From an uncultured Elioraea sp. (GTDB lineage: Bacteria > Pseudomonadota > Alphaproteobacteria > Acetobacterales > Acetobacteraceae), in the NCBI GenBank assembly GCA_937995555.1, contig CALKJX010000118.1, positions 1 to 5,877 of the forward strand: DNA of 5,877 nt. The letters run 5' to 3'. This document shows positions 5,809 through 5,877 of the stretch, piece after piece. Position 1 is the stretch's first letter, and each line of letters begins with the position of its first letter. A model generated the notes under the pieces. The model saw only the letters and a list, made by a program, of their open reading frames with translations, was not told the DNA's origin and searched no databases. The translations under genes were made by a program, and so were the position numbers.

Positions 5809-5877
5809 GCCGCGCGGCACGAACGCGAGCGCGCAGGCTGCGAGGGTAGCCGAGACGGCGATGCCGAGCGCCATGGT
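5800..5877 (-). CDS. Probable C-terminal tail of a membrane protein entering from the right edge
   Basis: On the minus strand the last 26 codons are open from the right edge to a TGA at 5802-5800. They read TMALGIAVSATLAACALAFV and then PRGSG. A hydrophobic segment followed by a short Arg-containing tail resembles the last transmembrane helix of a transporter such as an MFS protein, but 25 residues are too few to name a family. Its stop overlaps the last 9 bases of the peroxidase gene, so the two genes would converge tail to tail. The alternative is that this is chance open frame in GC-rich DNA downstream of the peroxidase. Confidence 0.45.
   Translation of the reverse strand, partial: TMALGIAVSATLAACALAFVPRGSG

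Overview
The window is very GC-rich (most third codon positions are G or C) and almost entirely coding. Base composition, gene families and codon style point to a high-GC alphaproteobacterium. Acetobacteraceae or a related Rhodospirillales lineage is my best guess, from remembered protein similarity and not from a search.

Left part, minus strand, reading right to left from about 4496 to the left edge. First comes an AMP-forming acyl-CoA synthetase (2856-4496). After a 32-base gap follow three genes of a carbohydrate or glycerol-phosphate type ABC importer: a MalK/UgpC-type ATPase (1636-2823), a MalF/UgpA-type permease (743-1636) and a MalG/UgpE-type permease (1-732, cut by the window edge). 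The ATPase and first permease share one base (TGATG), and the two permeases are 10 bases apart, so the three are surely co-transcribed. No substrate-binding protein is in the window; it probably lies beyond the left edge or elsewhere. Whether the synthetase belongs to the same transcript is open.

Right part, plus strand. A 72-base divergent intergenic region (4497-4568) with a strong inverted repeat separates the synthetase from a two-gene redox cassette: a cytoplasmic molybdopterin oxidoreductase of the sulfite oxidase/MsrP fold (4569-5240) and a glutathione-peroxidase-family protein with an export signal (5233-5808). These two overlap by 8 bases and are probably translationally coupled. The last 78 bases read on the minus strand as a hydrophobic C-terminal tail, probably of a membrane protein entering from the right and converging on the peroxidase.

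Most of this is ordinary metabolic and transport gene content. I do not see a convincing undescribed system. The observations most worth a second look are the inverted repeat that would bury the synthetase's ribosome binding site, and the pairing of a cytoplasmic molybdoenzyme with an exported peroxidase. I found no tRNA, rRNA, CRISPR array, insertion sequence or convincing rho-independent terminator.
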